From positions 5,022,001 to 5,086,000 of the forward strand of contig NZ_JAPNLE010000009.1 in assembly GCF_026627925.1 (NCBI RefSeq): DNA of 64,000 bases, read 5' to 3'. Under the pieces are notes generated by a model, which made no database searches, had not been told where the DNA came from, and saw nothing but the letters and a program-made list of their open reading frames with translations. The position numbers and the translations under genes are program-made. Shown piece after piece: positions 30,862 through 42,361 of this stretch (positions are counted from its first letter, which is position 1; the number at the start of each line of letters is the position of its first letter). The DNA comes from Cupriavidus sp. D39. Lineage in GTDB: Bacteria; Pseudomonadota; Gammaproteobacteria; Burkholderiales; Burkholderiaceae.

Positions 30862-31686
30862 ATGAAATACAAGATTCACCACAAAACGGTCTACCGTTAC
30901 GCCGAGCCGGTCCGGCGCAGCGTGCACGAACTGCGGCTCGCGCCGCGTTCGGGCCCGCTGCAGGCCGTGCAGGAATGGCAGTTGTCCGTTCCCGGCAACC
31001 TGTCCGAGGCGCGTGACGGCTTCGGCAATATCGTGCACAGCTTCACTGTGGCCGGGCCAGCACATACGCTGGTGATCGAGGCCAGCGGCGTGGTCGATGT
31101 AACGCCGCCAACTGACGCGGATGGGCCGTTTTTCTGCGATGCGCCGCCGGCCGGCGAGGCGCGTGTCTCGCCGCTGTATTACCTTGGCGGCACAGCGCTG
31201 ACCGCCGCCAAGCCGGAAATGGTGCGTTTTGCCGCGCCGTACCTGGCGGCGGGGGCGACGGTGCCCGCGCTGCTGGCGCTGGCCAACGGCATTGCGGGGC
31301 GGGTGCGCTACCAGGCTGATAGCACCGACGTGGGCACGTCGGCCAGCGATGCGTTCGCGCTGGGCAGCGGGGTTTGCCAGGACCAGGCGCAGGTGATGGT
31401 GGCATGCTGCCGCGCCCTGGGCCTGCCGGCGCGCTACGTCAGCGGCTATTTCTATGACCCGGCGGCCTCGGAGCTGGCCAGCCATGCCTGGGCCGATGTC
31501 TGCGTGGATGCCGGCAAGGAGTTGTGGTGCAGCATCGACGTGACCCACGGCTGCCTGAGCGACGCGCGCCATATCCGGCTGGCGGTCGGGCGCGACTATC
31601 GCATGGCCGCACCGGTGCGCGGCATTCGCGAAGGTGGCGGCGGCGAGCGGCTGGCGGTCGAGATCGCCATTGCACCGCTGCAGTGA
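30862..31686 (+). CDS. transglutaminase-like cysteine peptidase of the Anbu cluster
   Basis: A 274-residue protein with an N-terminal beta-rich domain (MKYKIHHKTVYRYAEPVRRS) and a transglutaminase core. The catalytic triad is visible: Cys in GSGVCQDQAQ, His in SHAWADV and Asp in SIDVTHG. Such bacterial proteins are more likely peptidases or amidases than protein cross-linkers. No signal peptide is seen, so it is probably cytoplasmic. I used the ATG 30862, where conservation begins; an upstream GTG at 30832 is possible. It is the third gene of the Anbu cluster. Confidence 0.9.
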   Translation: MKYKIHHKTVYRYAEPVRRSVHELRLAPRSGPLQAVQEWQLSVPGNLSEARDGFGNIVHSFTVAGPAHTLVIEASGVVDVTPPTDADGPFFCDAPPAGEARVSPLYYLGGTALTAAKPEMVRFAAPYLAAGATVPALLALANGIAGRVRYQADSTDVGTSASDAFALGSGVCQDQAQVMVACCRALGLPARYVSGYFYDPAASELASHAWADVCVDAGKELWCSIDVTHGCLSDARHIRLAVGRDYRMAAPVRGIREGGGGERLAVEIAIAPLQ

Positions 31687-31828
31687 GTGAAGTGGTGCGT
31701 CGCGCACCAAGAGCGGGCGCGCCGCAAGGTTCCGGGCGCACCGGCGCGGCGCTAGAATGCGGCCTTGACCCGGGTGACAAGCTTGGCGATGCGCCGGGCG
31801 TGAATTTGCACCATTACAAGACAAGATC

Positions 31829-32650
31829 ATGACGTACTGTGTAGCCATGCGGCTGGACACCGGGCTGGTGTTCCTTTCCGACTCCCGCACCAATGCCGGC
31901 GTCGACGCGATCTCGACCGCGCGCAAGATGACCGTGTTCGAGGAGCCGGGCGACCGCGTGATGGTCTTGCTGAGCGCAGGCAACCTGGCGATCAGCCAGG
32001 CGGTGCGCCAGATCCTGGCGGAGGGCCGTGACGAGAAGCGCTCGCTGTGGACGGCGCGCGATATGTTCGAGGCGGCCGCCATCGTCGGCGACGCAGTGCG
32101 CCAGGTGCACAAGCACGACGCCCATGCGCTGCGCGAGGCCGGCATCGAATTCAATGTGAGCCTGATCTTCGGCGGCCAGATCCGCGGCGAACGCGTGCGC
32201 CTGTTCCATGTGTACGCCGCCGGGAATTTCGTCGAGGCCACGCCCGAGAACTGCTATTTCCAGATCGGCGAGGCCAAGTATGGCAAGCCCATCATCGATC
32301 GCGTGGTGGAGCCGACGCTGCCGCTGGGCGAAGCCGCCAAGTGCGCGCTGATCTCGATGGACTCCACGCTGAAGTCGAATATCTCGGTGGGCCTGCCGTT
32401 GGACCTGCTGGTCTACGAGGGCGATTCGCTGCGCGTGACCCGCTTCGTTAATATCGACGAGAAGAACGCCTACTTCCGCATGATCCGCGATACCTGGGGG
32501 CAGCGCCTGCGCCAGGTCTTCGGCGAGATCAACGATCCCGAGTGGGATGCCGACGCGCCGGCCGAGTTTCCGCTGGCGCGCCAGGGCGCCGGCGACCGCT
32601 GGGGCCAGCCGGTGCGCGCCACGCGCGAACGTGCCGGCACGCAGGACTGA
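31829..32650 (+). CDS. Anbu proteasome-like peptidase
   Basis: A 273-residue Ntn hydrolase of the Anbu (ancestral beta subunit) group, related to proteasome beta subunits and HslV. After removal of Met the mature protein starts TYCVAMRLDTGLVFLSDSRT, giving Thr1 as nucleophile, Asp17 and Lys32 as the expected partners. It ends in a longer, charged tail that proteasome subunits lack. Anbu proteins form large rings of uncertain substrate, and no ATPase partner is known. The context (ATP-grasp, alpha-E and transglutaminase upstream) is the standard Anbu neighbourhood. A 142 bp gap separates it from the transglutaminase, so it may have its own promoter. Confidence 0.92.
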   Translation: MTYCVAMRLDTGLVFLSDSRTNAGVDAISTARKMTVFEEPGDRVMVLLSAGNLAISQAVRQILAEGRDEKRSLWTARDMFEAAAIVGDAVRQVHKHDAHALREAGIEFNVSLIFGGQIRGERVRLFHVYAAGNFVEATPENCYFQIGEAKYGKPIIDRVVEPTLPLGEAAKCALISMDSTLKSNISVGLPLDLLVYEGDSLRVTRFVNIDEKNAYFRMIRDTWGQRLRQVFGEINDPEWDADAPAEFPLARQGAGDRWGQPVRATRERAGTQD

Positions 32651-32671
32651 GGGCGCACGGCGAATACCCCG

Positions 32672-33493
32672 ATGCGCGACATCCTGCATTTTTCGCATGC
32701 CAACGGCTTCCCGGTCAGCACCTACCGCAAGCTGTTTGGAACGCTGGAAGACGATTTCGAGATCCGCGCCGTGGACCGTTATGGCCACGACCCGAAATTC
32801 CCCGTCACGCGCGAGTGGCCGCACCTGGTCGATGAACTGCTGGCTTCGATCGACCAGAAGTACCGCGAGCCGGTATGGCTGGTGGGACATTCGCTTGGCG
32901 GTTTCCTGTCGCTGATGGCCGCGCTGCGCCGCCCGCAGTGGGTGCGCGGCGTGGTGATGCTGGATTCGCCCGTGATCGCCGGGTGGCGCGCCGCCTTGCT
33001 CAAGGCCGGCCAGCGCTTCGGCCTGGATGAGCGGCCCAGCCCGGCGGCCGCGACCCGGCGCCGCCGCACGCACTGGCCGGATGCCGAGGCGGTGTGGGAG
33101 CACTTTCGCGCCAAGCCTGTGTTCGCGTCGTGGGACGAGGAGGTGTTGCGCGACTATGCGATGCACGGCACGGAGCCGACCGGCAACGACGCCGAGCGCC
33201 GCCTGCGTTTCGAGCGGGAGATCGAGTACCAGATCTATCGCACGCTGCCCACCAGCCTGGGCGCGCGCGTGGCGCGCGGGGCGCCGGTGCCGGTCAGCTT
33301 TGTCGCCGGCACGCGTTCGCGCGAAGTGCGGCAATGCGGGCTCGGCGCCACGCGCAAGCTGGTGGGCGAGCGTCTGCGCTTTATCGAGGGCGGCCATCTG
33401 TATCCGATGGAGCGGCCCGGGCAGACCGCCGGGCTGATCCGCGATCTGGTCGGGCAAATGCGGGGCGATGGCGCCGCGAGCGCGCGTCCGTAG
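32672..33493 (+). CDS. alpha/beta hydrolase downstream of Anbu
   Basis: A 273-residue alpha/beta hydrolase. The nucleophile elbow is GHSLGG (Ser near residue 74), and the catalytic His lies in GGHLYPMERP near the C-terminus. The N-terminus (ILHFSHANGFPVSTYRKLF) is typical of a YP_/esterase-like group in Burkholderiales. The substrate is unknown. It begins 21 bp after Anbu on the same strand, so the two are probably cotranscribed; whether it belongs to the Anbu system is not established. Confidence 0.82.
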   Translation: MRDILHFSHANGFPVSTYRKLFGTLEDDFEIRAVDRYGHDPKFPVTREWPHLVDELLASIDQKYREPVWLVGHSLGGFLSLMAALRRPQWVRGVVMLDSPVIAGWRAALLKAGQRFGLDERPSPAAATRRRRTHWPDAEAVWEHFRAKPVFASWDEEVLRDYAMHGTEPTGNDAERRLRFEREIEYQIYRTLPTSLGARVARGAPVPVSFVAGTRSREVRQCGLGATRKLVGERLRFIEGGHLYPMERPGQTAGLIRDLVGQMRGDGAASARP

Positions 33494-33615
33494 CCGGGGC
33501 AGGATAGCGCGGTGGCGGGGGCGCGGGCGCGAAGCGGCGAATGCGTCTCCGCGGCTGCCGGGCAAGGCGACTTGTCGCAAATGCGGCGCTGCAGCAGGCG
33601 GCCTCTCATGTATAA

Positions 33616-35295
<1,680 letters not shown>

Positions 35296-35324
35296 GCCCC
35301 GGCACCGCAAGCAGGAGATTAGTG

Positions 35325-36197
<873 letters not shown>

Positions 36198-36214
36198 GCT
36201 TGCCGTGCCACCCC

Positions 36215-36244
36215 GATCATGGCCGTCATCAGGCGGCCATGATC
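36215..36244 (+). repeat. hairpin between kdsA and the DUF1330 gene
   Basis: GATCATGGCCG-tcatcagg-CGGCCATGATC forms a perfect 11 bp stem just after kdsA. No T-run follows, so it may be a Rho-assisted terminator or an mRNA-stabilising element rather than an intrinsic terminator. Confidence 0.6.
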
Positions 36245-36287
36245 AGCCAAGTAGAATCAACATCATAAGAACACACGGAGATACGCC

Positions 36288-37979
<1,692 letters not shown>

Positions 37980-37985
37980 GCTCGT

Positions 37986-38044
37986 GTCCTGCCCCGGCCG
38001 CGCTCAATGCCGCGGCCGGCGCAGGACGCAACTCCCTTTTTTGC
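37986..38044 (+). terminator. stem-loop with T-run between eno and ftsB
   Basis: GTCCTGC-c-CCGGCCGCG-loop-CGCGGCCGG-c-GCAGGAC forms a long, very GC-rich stem (37986-38027). TTTTTT follows nine bases later (38037-38042). It is probably a partial terminator; ftsB begins only 17 bp after the T-run. Confidence 0.7.
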
Positions 38045-38060
38045 TTAAGCGCCAGAACCC

Positions 38061-38399
38061 ATGCGCCTGATCTCGTTGCTGTTGTTTGTGCTGTTGCTCG
38101 CCATCCAGTATCCCTTATGGCTGGGCAAGGGCGGCTGGCTGCGTGTGTGGGATATGGACAAGCAGGTGCAGGAACAGAGCGCGCACAACCAGGCGCTCAA
38201 GCTGCGCAATGCCAAGCTGGAAGGGGAAGTGAAGGACCTGCAGGATGGCACCGGGGCCATTGAAGAGCGTGCCCGCTACGAGCTGGGCATGGTCAAGGAT
38301 GGCGAGGTGTTCGTGCAGTTCGTGGCGCCGGCCCCCAAGGTCAGCGCCACGCCGCCGCTGCCGCCTCCGGCGAACTCCCCGGCATTCAATCGCCATTGA
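38061..38399 (+). CDS. ftsB: cell division protein FtsB
   Basis: A 112-residue bitopic membrane protein of the FtsBLQ complex, which activates septal peptidoglycan synthesis. It has one N-terminal membrane helix ([20 protein letters not shown]), then a coiled coil (about residues 30-65; [20 protein letters not shown]) and the FtsB-typical [16 protein letters not shown]. The tail is Pro-rich. Position directly after eno matches the conserved eno-ftsB order. Confidence 0.93.
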   Translation: MRLISLLLFVLLLAIQYPLWLGKGGWLRVWDMDKQVQEQSAHNQALKLRNAKLEGEVKDLQDGTGAIEERARYELGMVKDGEVFVQFVAPAPKVSATPPLPPPANSPAFNRH

Positions 38400-38474
38400 C
38401 TGGCGTCAGCCTCGATCGGTAGCGGGCGCAAACACCATCGTCATTTCAGTCGGTTTTGGCGCATTCCCGCAAGC

Positions 38475-38870
38475 TCACCACCAGTACGGGTAGCCGCCCC
38501 AACCCCGGTAGTATCCCGGGCTGCTGAAGCCAACCCCGCCGCCCCAGTGGCCACCTCCCCATCCGCCGTAATACAGGTTCCAGCTTGGCGAAGGATAGCC
38601 ATAGGTTGCGGCCCGCGCCATGGCCTCCGCCTGTTGCTGGCGGGCAATCGCGGCCTCCTGCTCGCGCAGCACCTGGCGGTTCAGCGCATCGATCTTCTGG
38701 ATATCTTCTGCGGTGACGGGAGGCGGCGGCACGCCATTGGGCACCAGGCGGGCAGTAGGCGGCGAGCCGTTGATGTCGCGCGGCAACTGGGCGCAGCCGC
38801 CGCAGGCCAGTACGATGCCTAGAAGCAGGGCGCTGATCGTGGCGCACGGGTGAGAAGGCAAAGCGGGCAT
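38475..38870 (-). CDS. Gly/aromatic-rich predicted lipoprotein
   Basis: A 131-residue protein with a signal peptide ending in a likely lipobox VLAC (Cys near residue 23). The middle is a helical, Gln/Ala-rich stretch (DIQKIDALNRQVLREQEAAI, about 57-90). The C-terminus is rich in Gly, Tyr and Trp (SWNLYYGGWGGGHWGGGVGF and beyond). Function is unknown; the tail may interact with carbohydrate or other surface material, which is speculation. GGGAG six bases before the ATG 38870 supports the start. It is convergent with ftsB. Confidence 0.75.
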   Translation of the reverse strand: MPALPSHPCATISALLLGIVLACGGCAQLPRDINGSPPTARLVPNGVPPPPVTAEDIQKIDALNRQVLREQEAAIARQQQAEAMARAATYGYPSPSWNLYYGGWGGGHWGGGVGFSSPGYYRGWGGYPYWW

Positions 38871-38982
38871 GATGACTCCCTGACTCTGGTGGGTCGCTGA
38901 CGCTTGGACCCCGGCGCAGGGCAGAAAGGTTCCTGCCGCTGCGCCTGGTGTCGTCGCTTGCATCGTCCGCCGCGGCTGCCGC

Positions 38983-40011
38983 TCAGTGCTGCTGGCCCGC
39001 GCCGTCGCCGGCGCCGGTAGCCACGGGGACCGGCGTGAACAGCTGCGCGCAGTCGACCGGGTCGAAGTGGTATTGCTGGCCGCAGAAATCGCACTGGATT
39101 TCCACTTCGCCGCGTTCCACCAGGATGTCTTCAATCTCCACGCGGCCCAGGTTCTGCAGCATGCCCGCCACCTTGGCGCGCGAGCACGAGCACTGGAAGT
39201 GCGGGGTCAGCGGCTCGAACACACGCAGGCCGGTGGCTTCCAGGTCTTCCCAGAACAGGCGGCGCAGCAAGGTATCCGGCGTCTCGGCCAGCAGTTCGGC
39301 GTCCTTCAGCGTGGCGCCGAGCTGGCAGGCACGGTCCCAGGTGTCGAGATCCTGCGCGCGGCCGCTTTCCCCTAGCGGCGCGCCGGTTTCGCCGACCTCC
39401 GCGGGCGGGCGTTCGGCGTGGCCTTCCAGCGTGCCGCCGTAGGACGGCAGCTTTTGCAGCAGCATGCCCGCGGCGACCTTGTCGTCGGCGGCCAGCCACA
39501 GCCGCGTGTCGAGCTGCTCGGACGTCTGCATATAGTGCTCGAGCACGGCGGTCATGGATGCCATCGGGCCATGCTTGTCGGCCAGCGGCACGATGCTTTG
39601 GTAAGGCTGCTGCCCGGGGAGCTTGTCCTGCGGGTCCAGCGTGATGGCGAAGCGGCCGTGGCCGCTGACGTTGACGAGATCCGCCAGCGTGGCGTCGTCG
39701 GCCAGCGTCACGCCTTCGGCGAGCTTGGCGGTTGCGCGCATCGACAGGTCGGACAGGCACTCCACCACCAGCATGCGCACCGGGCCGTCGCCGTGCACTT
39801 GCATCACCAGCGCGCCGTTGAACTTCAGGTTGGCTGAAAGCAGGGCGGCGGCCGACATCATTTCGCCCAGCAGCCGGCGCACCGGCGTGGGGTAATGATT
39901 GCGGCGCAGCACTTCTTGCCAGGTGGCCTGCATGCGTACCAGCTCGCCGCGCACGGGGGCCGCGTCGAACAGGAATTTCTGCAGGGTGTCAGGGGTGGTG
40001 GTGTCAGTCAC
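38983..40011 (-). CDS. hslO: 33 kDa chaperonin Hsp33
   Basis: A redox-switched holdase of 342 residues that protects proteins during oxidative stress. The C-terminal zinc centre is CSC (FQCSCSRAK) with CDFC (IQCDFCGQQY), which releases zinc on oxidation. The N-terminal domain includes the TLQKFLFD start and GGTL/ GRFAITLDP strands. It starts at the GTG 40011 (VTDTTTPDTLQKF); no ATG is available in frame close by. It lies 47 bp after the gamma-carbonic-anhydrase-like gene on the same strand and may be cotranscribed. Confidence 0.95.
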   Translation of the reverse strand: MTDTTTPDTLQKFLFDAAPVRGELVRMQATWQEVLRRNHYPTPVRRLLGEMMSAAALLSANLKFNGALVMQVHGDGPVRMLVVECLSDLSMRATAKLAEGVTLADDATLADLVNVSGHGRFAITLDPQDKLPGQQPYQSIVPLADKHGPMASMTAVLEHYMQTSEQLDTRLWLAADDKVAAGMLLQKLPSYGGTLEGHAERPPAEVGETGAPLGESGRAQDLDTWDRACQLGATLKDAELLAETPDTLLRRLFWEDLEATGLRVFEPLTPHFQCSCSRAKVAGMLQNLGRVEIEDILVERGEVEIQCDFCGQQYHFDPVDCAQLFTPVPVATGAGDGAGQQH

Positions 40012-40058
40012 GATGATCCGTCGGTAAATCGGTGCCGCTGGCGCGGCGCCTTGGTCGC

Positions 40059-40583
40059 TTAGTCGATGCGTTTGAGTTGCGTCTTGTACATGGCCTGGCG
40101 CGTGGCGTAGGTCTCGGCATTGCGATACAGGTTGGCCACGTCCTGCTCGGTGAGCTCGCGCACCACCTTGGCCGGCGCGCCGAGGATCAGCGAGCGGTCC
40201 GGGAAGACCTTGCCTTCCGTGACGACGGCGCCGGCGCCGACCAGGCACTCCTTGCCGATCACGGCACGGTTCAGGATCACCGCCTGGATGCCGATCAGCG
40301 AGCCTTCGCCCACCGTACAGCCGTGCAGCATGGCCTGGTGGCCGATCGAGACCTTGTCGCCGATGGTCAGCGGGCAGCCGGGGTCGGTATGGAGCACGGT
40401 GCCTTCCTGCACATTGCTGGACTCACCCACCACGATCGGCTCGTTGTCGCCACGGATCACCACGCCTGGCCATACGCTGGCACGCGCCTTGAGCGTCACG
40501 TTACCGATGACGGTGGCCTCCGGCGCCACGTAGGCATCCGGATCGATGGTGGGGGCAACGTCGCCGAGCTGGTAAAGCGCCAT
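40059..40583 (-). CDS. gamma-carbonic anhydrase-like hexapeptide-repeat protein
   Basis: A 174-residue left-handed beta-helix protein of the YrdA/PaaY/CaiE group. Hexapeptide repeats run from about residue 20 to 135 (ATVIGNVTLKARASVWPGVV onward). The three His metal ligands lie in VLHTD and GHQAMLHG. Several relatives have weak or no carbonic anhydrase activity, so the activity is uncertain. AGGAG six to seven bases before the ATG 40583 gives a good ribosome site. It precedes hslO and is divergent from the DUF455 gene. Confidence 0.9.
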   Translation of the reverse strand: MALYQLGDVAPTIDPDAYVAPEATVIGNVTLKARASVWPGVVIRGDNEPIVVGESSNVQEGTVLHTDPGCPLTIGDKVSIGHQAMLHGCTVGEGSLIGIQAVILNRAVIGKECLVGAGAVVTEGKVFPDRSLILGAPAKVVRELTEQDVANLYRNAETYATRQAMYKTQLKRID

Positions 40584-40709
40584 GGGGTCTCCTGCACAAG
40601 TTCGTATGGGTATATGGGGTTTGCCGCCAGGCTTTAAAGGGTGCGGGGCGGGGGTGCGACTGCGCGGTCCGCGGCACCCTACAATGGCGGCAACCCGGAT
40701 TTTACGCTT

Positions 40710-41597
40710 ATGCCAGCAAACCTTCCTGATCCCGATGCCGGCGGCGCGCCGCTTGCTGCACCTGAGCTGCCGCGCGGCTTCGCTTCCCTGTCCTTGCGCC
40801 GCCAGGCGCTCGCTATCCTGTGCCTGAGCGATGCGCACCAGAAGGCCGGCGCTACGCGCTGGATGCGGCAGGCGGTCGCCGCCGTGACGCCGGAGGCGCT
40901 CGGCATCGATGAGTCGATCCTGGCCGAGCTGCCGGTACCGGGCCGGCCGCCACTGCCCGAACTGGTGCCGCCGCAAAGGGTGGAACGGCGGCGCTCCGTC
41001 CATACGCCGGCCGGCCGCGCGGCGCTGATCCACGCGCTTGCGCATATCGAGTTCAATGCCATCAACCTGGCGCTGGATGCGATCTGGCGCTTTGGCGGGA
41101 TGCCGCCGGCCTTCTACGTGGACTGGCTGCGTGTGGCCGACGAAGAAGCGCTGCACTTCAGCCTGCTGGCGGGGCACCTGGCCACGCTAGGCGCGCGTTA
41201 CGGCGACTTGCCCGCGCACAACAGCCTGTGGGAAATGGCGGACAAGACCGCTGGCGACGTGCTGGCACGCATGGCGCTGGTGCCGCGCACCCTGGAGGCG
41301 CGGGGGCTGGACGCCTCGCCGCCGGTGCGGGCCAAGCTGGCCGCGGCCGGCGATCATGACGCCGCCGCCATCATCGACATCATCCTGCGCGATGAAGTTG
41401 GCCACGTGGCGATCGGCAACCATTGGTATCGCTGGCTATGCGCGGGCCGTGGCCTCGACCCTGTCGCCACCTACGCTGAACTTGCCGAGCGCTACCAGGC
41501 GCCGCGCCTGCGCCCGCCATTCAACCTGGCGGCGCGGCGCGCGGCGGGCTTCGACGAGATCGAGCTGGCCTTGCTGGAAGGGCAGGCGGCTCAGTAG
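40710..41597 (+). CDS. DUF455 ferritin-like protein
   Basis: A 295-residue protein of the DUF455 family, which has a ferritin-like four-helix bundle. Possible metal ligands are in HALAHIEFNAINLALD, VADEEALHFSLLAGH and LRDEVGHVAIGNHWY, giving the E, EExxH and ExxH pattern expected for a di-iron site. No reaction is known. The ATG 40710 (MPANLPDP) was chosen; the frame is open to 40641 with no better site. It ends seven bases inside the 3' tail of the minus-strand fimbrial-like gene. Confidence 0.85.
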   Translation: MPANLPDPDAGGAPLAAPELPRGFASLSLRRQALAILCLSDAHQKAGATRWMRQAVAAVTPEALGIDESILAELPVPGRPPLPELVPPQRVERRRSVHTPAGRAALIHALAHIEFNAINLALDAIWRFGGMPPAFYVDWLRVADEEALHFSLLAGHLATLGARYGDLPAHNSLWEMADKTAGDVLARMALVPRTLEARGLDASPPVRAKLAAAGDHDAAAIIDIILRDEVGHVAIGNHWYRWLCAGRGLDPVATYAELAERYQAPRLRPPFNLAARRAAGFDEIELALLEGQAAQ

Positions 41598-41950
41598 TAG
41601 TCGGCCATCAAGACGATGCCTTGCCGGCTGCTGCCGGGATCGCTGCCTTTCACGAACTGCACGGCCTAGACGGATGTCCGCGCGGTCTTCAGCATGGCCA
41701 CCTTGCCGGGCACCGGCGGCAGCGCGGCGAATTCCGCGGAATGGCTGCCGTTCGCCGGACAACTTACCGAAGGGGTTCCGCTCGCGCTCATCTGTGCGGT
41801 GCAGGACGGCGCCACGATGGCTCCCTGGAAGATGATGACGCCATCCGCGGCCCACGCGCAGACGGATAGCGTTGCACTCGCCAGGGCGAGAGGCAGGCGC
41901 CTTGCGAATTGTCGGGCGGCGCAGTGGCCGGTGCGTGCAAACGTGCTCAT
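41591..41950 (-). pseudogene. fimbrial-like secreted protein with an in-frame amber stop
   Basis: From the ATG 41950 a 94-residue protein is read, with a Sec signal peptide (LPLALASATLSVCAWA) and mature start ADGVIIFQGAIVAPSCTAQM. This looks like the opening strand of a type-1-pilin-like subunit, with two Cys (APSC and VSCPAN). It stops at TAG 41668-41666. In the same frame 24 more sense codons follow (AVQFVKGSDPGSSRQGIVLM...) to a TGA at 41593-41591, and they resemble a pilin C-terminal strand. The stop is thus probably a nonsense change or an error; a naturally short protein remains possible. GGGGGTC lies before the ATG. No usher or chaperone gene is nearby. Confidence 0.6.
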
Positions 41951-42361
41951 CGTGACCCCCTGTTCAGCATCGAGTTGAAGCGCGTTAGGAAATTTCTGCG
42001 CGCTCTTTGGGAATTTTATTTCCAATAATCAGAAAAAATATTCACGCTAATCTGAATTTTCCTAAACATATCTTTGCACTATTCTGTTCGGCCAGATTGG
42101 CGCTGATAGGTGTATTGAGCGCGGCAGAGAGTGGTCATGCATAGGAGTATTCCTAGTTTGAAAGGGGATCTGGTTTGTTTTTCAGGGTTTTTATAAGAAC
42201 ATTCTTATAAATATTCCTGGAATTTTAAATTGCCATAGGCGACTCCCCGGGCCTGGCGTTGCATGTCCTTGCTAACGTCAGATTCGGGGAATACTTGACC
42301 GGGGGAGGGGGCGATGAAAGGCGATAGGCGGGCGGCAGCCTTGCGGCGCGCCCCCGCCCGG
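41951..42361. other. AT-rich intergenic region, no gene seen
   Basis: About 410 bp with visibly lower GC than both sides, full of A/T runs (for example around 42000-42060 and 42170-42230). It contains the promoter side of the fimbrial-like gene, one perfect palindrome (42191-42210) and a weaker dyad TAGGA-gtat-TCCTA (42142-42155). No coding frame on either strand is convincing. The base composition suggests foreign DNA or a dense regulatory region. Confidence 0.7.
42191..42210. promoter_or_regulatory. perfect palindrome in AT-rich gap
   Basis: TTATAAGAACATTCTTATAA has two 9-base arms separated by two bases. It is a candidate binding site for a dimeric regulator. It is 240 bp upstream of the fimbrial-like gene and beyond the 3' end of the acyl-CoA synthetase gene. 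Confidence 0.6.

Noticed and set aside
36215..36244. Intrinsic terminator after kdsA
   Set aside because: The stem is strong, but no T-run follows on either strand, so it is listed only as a hairpin.
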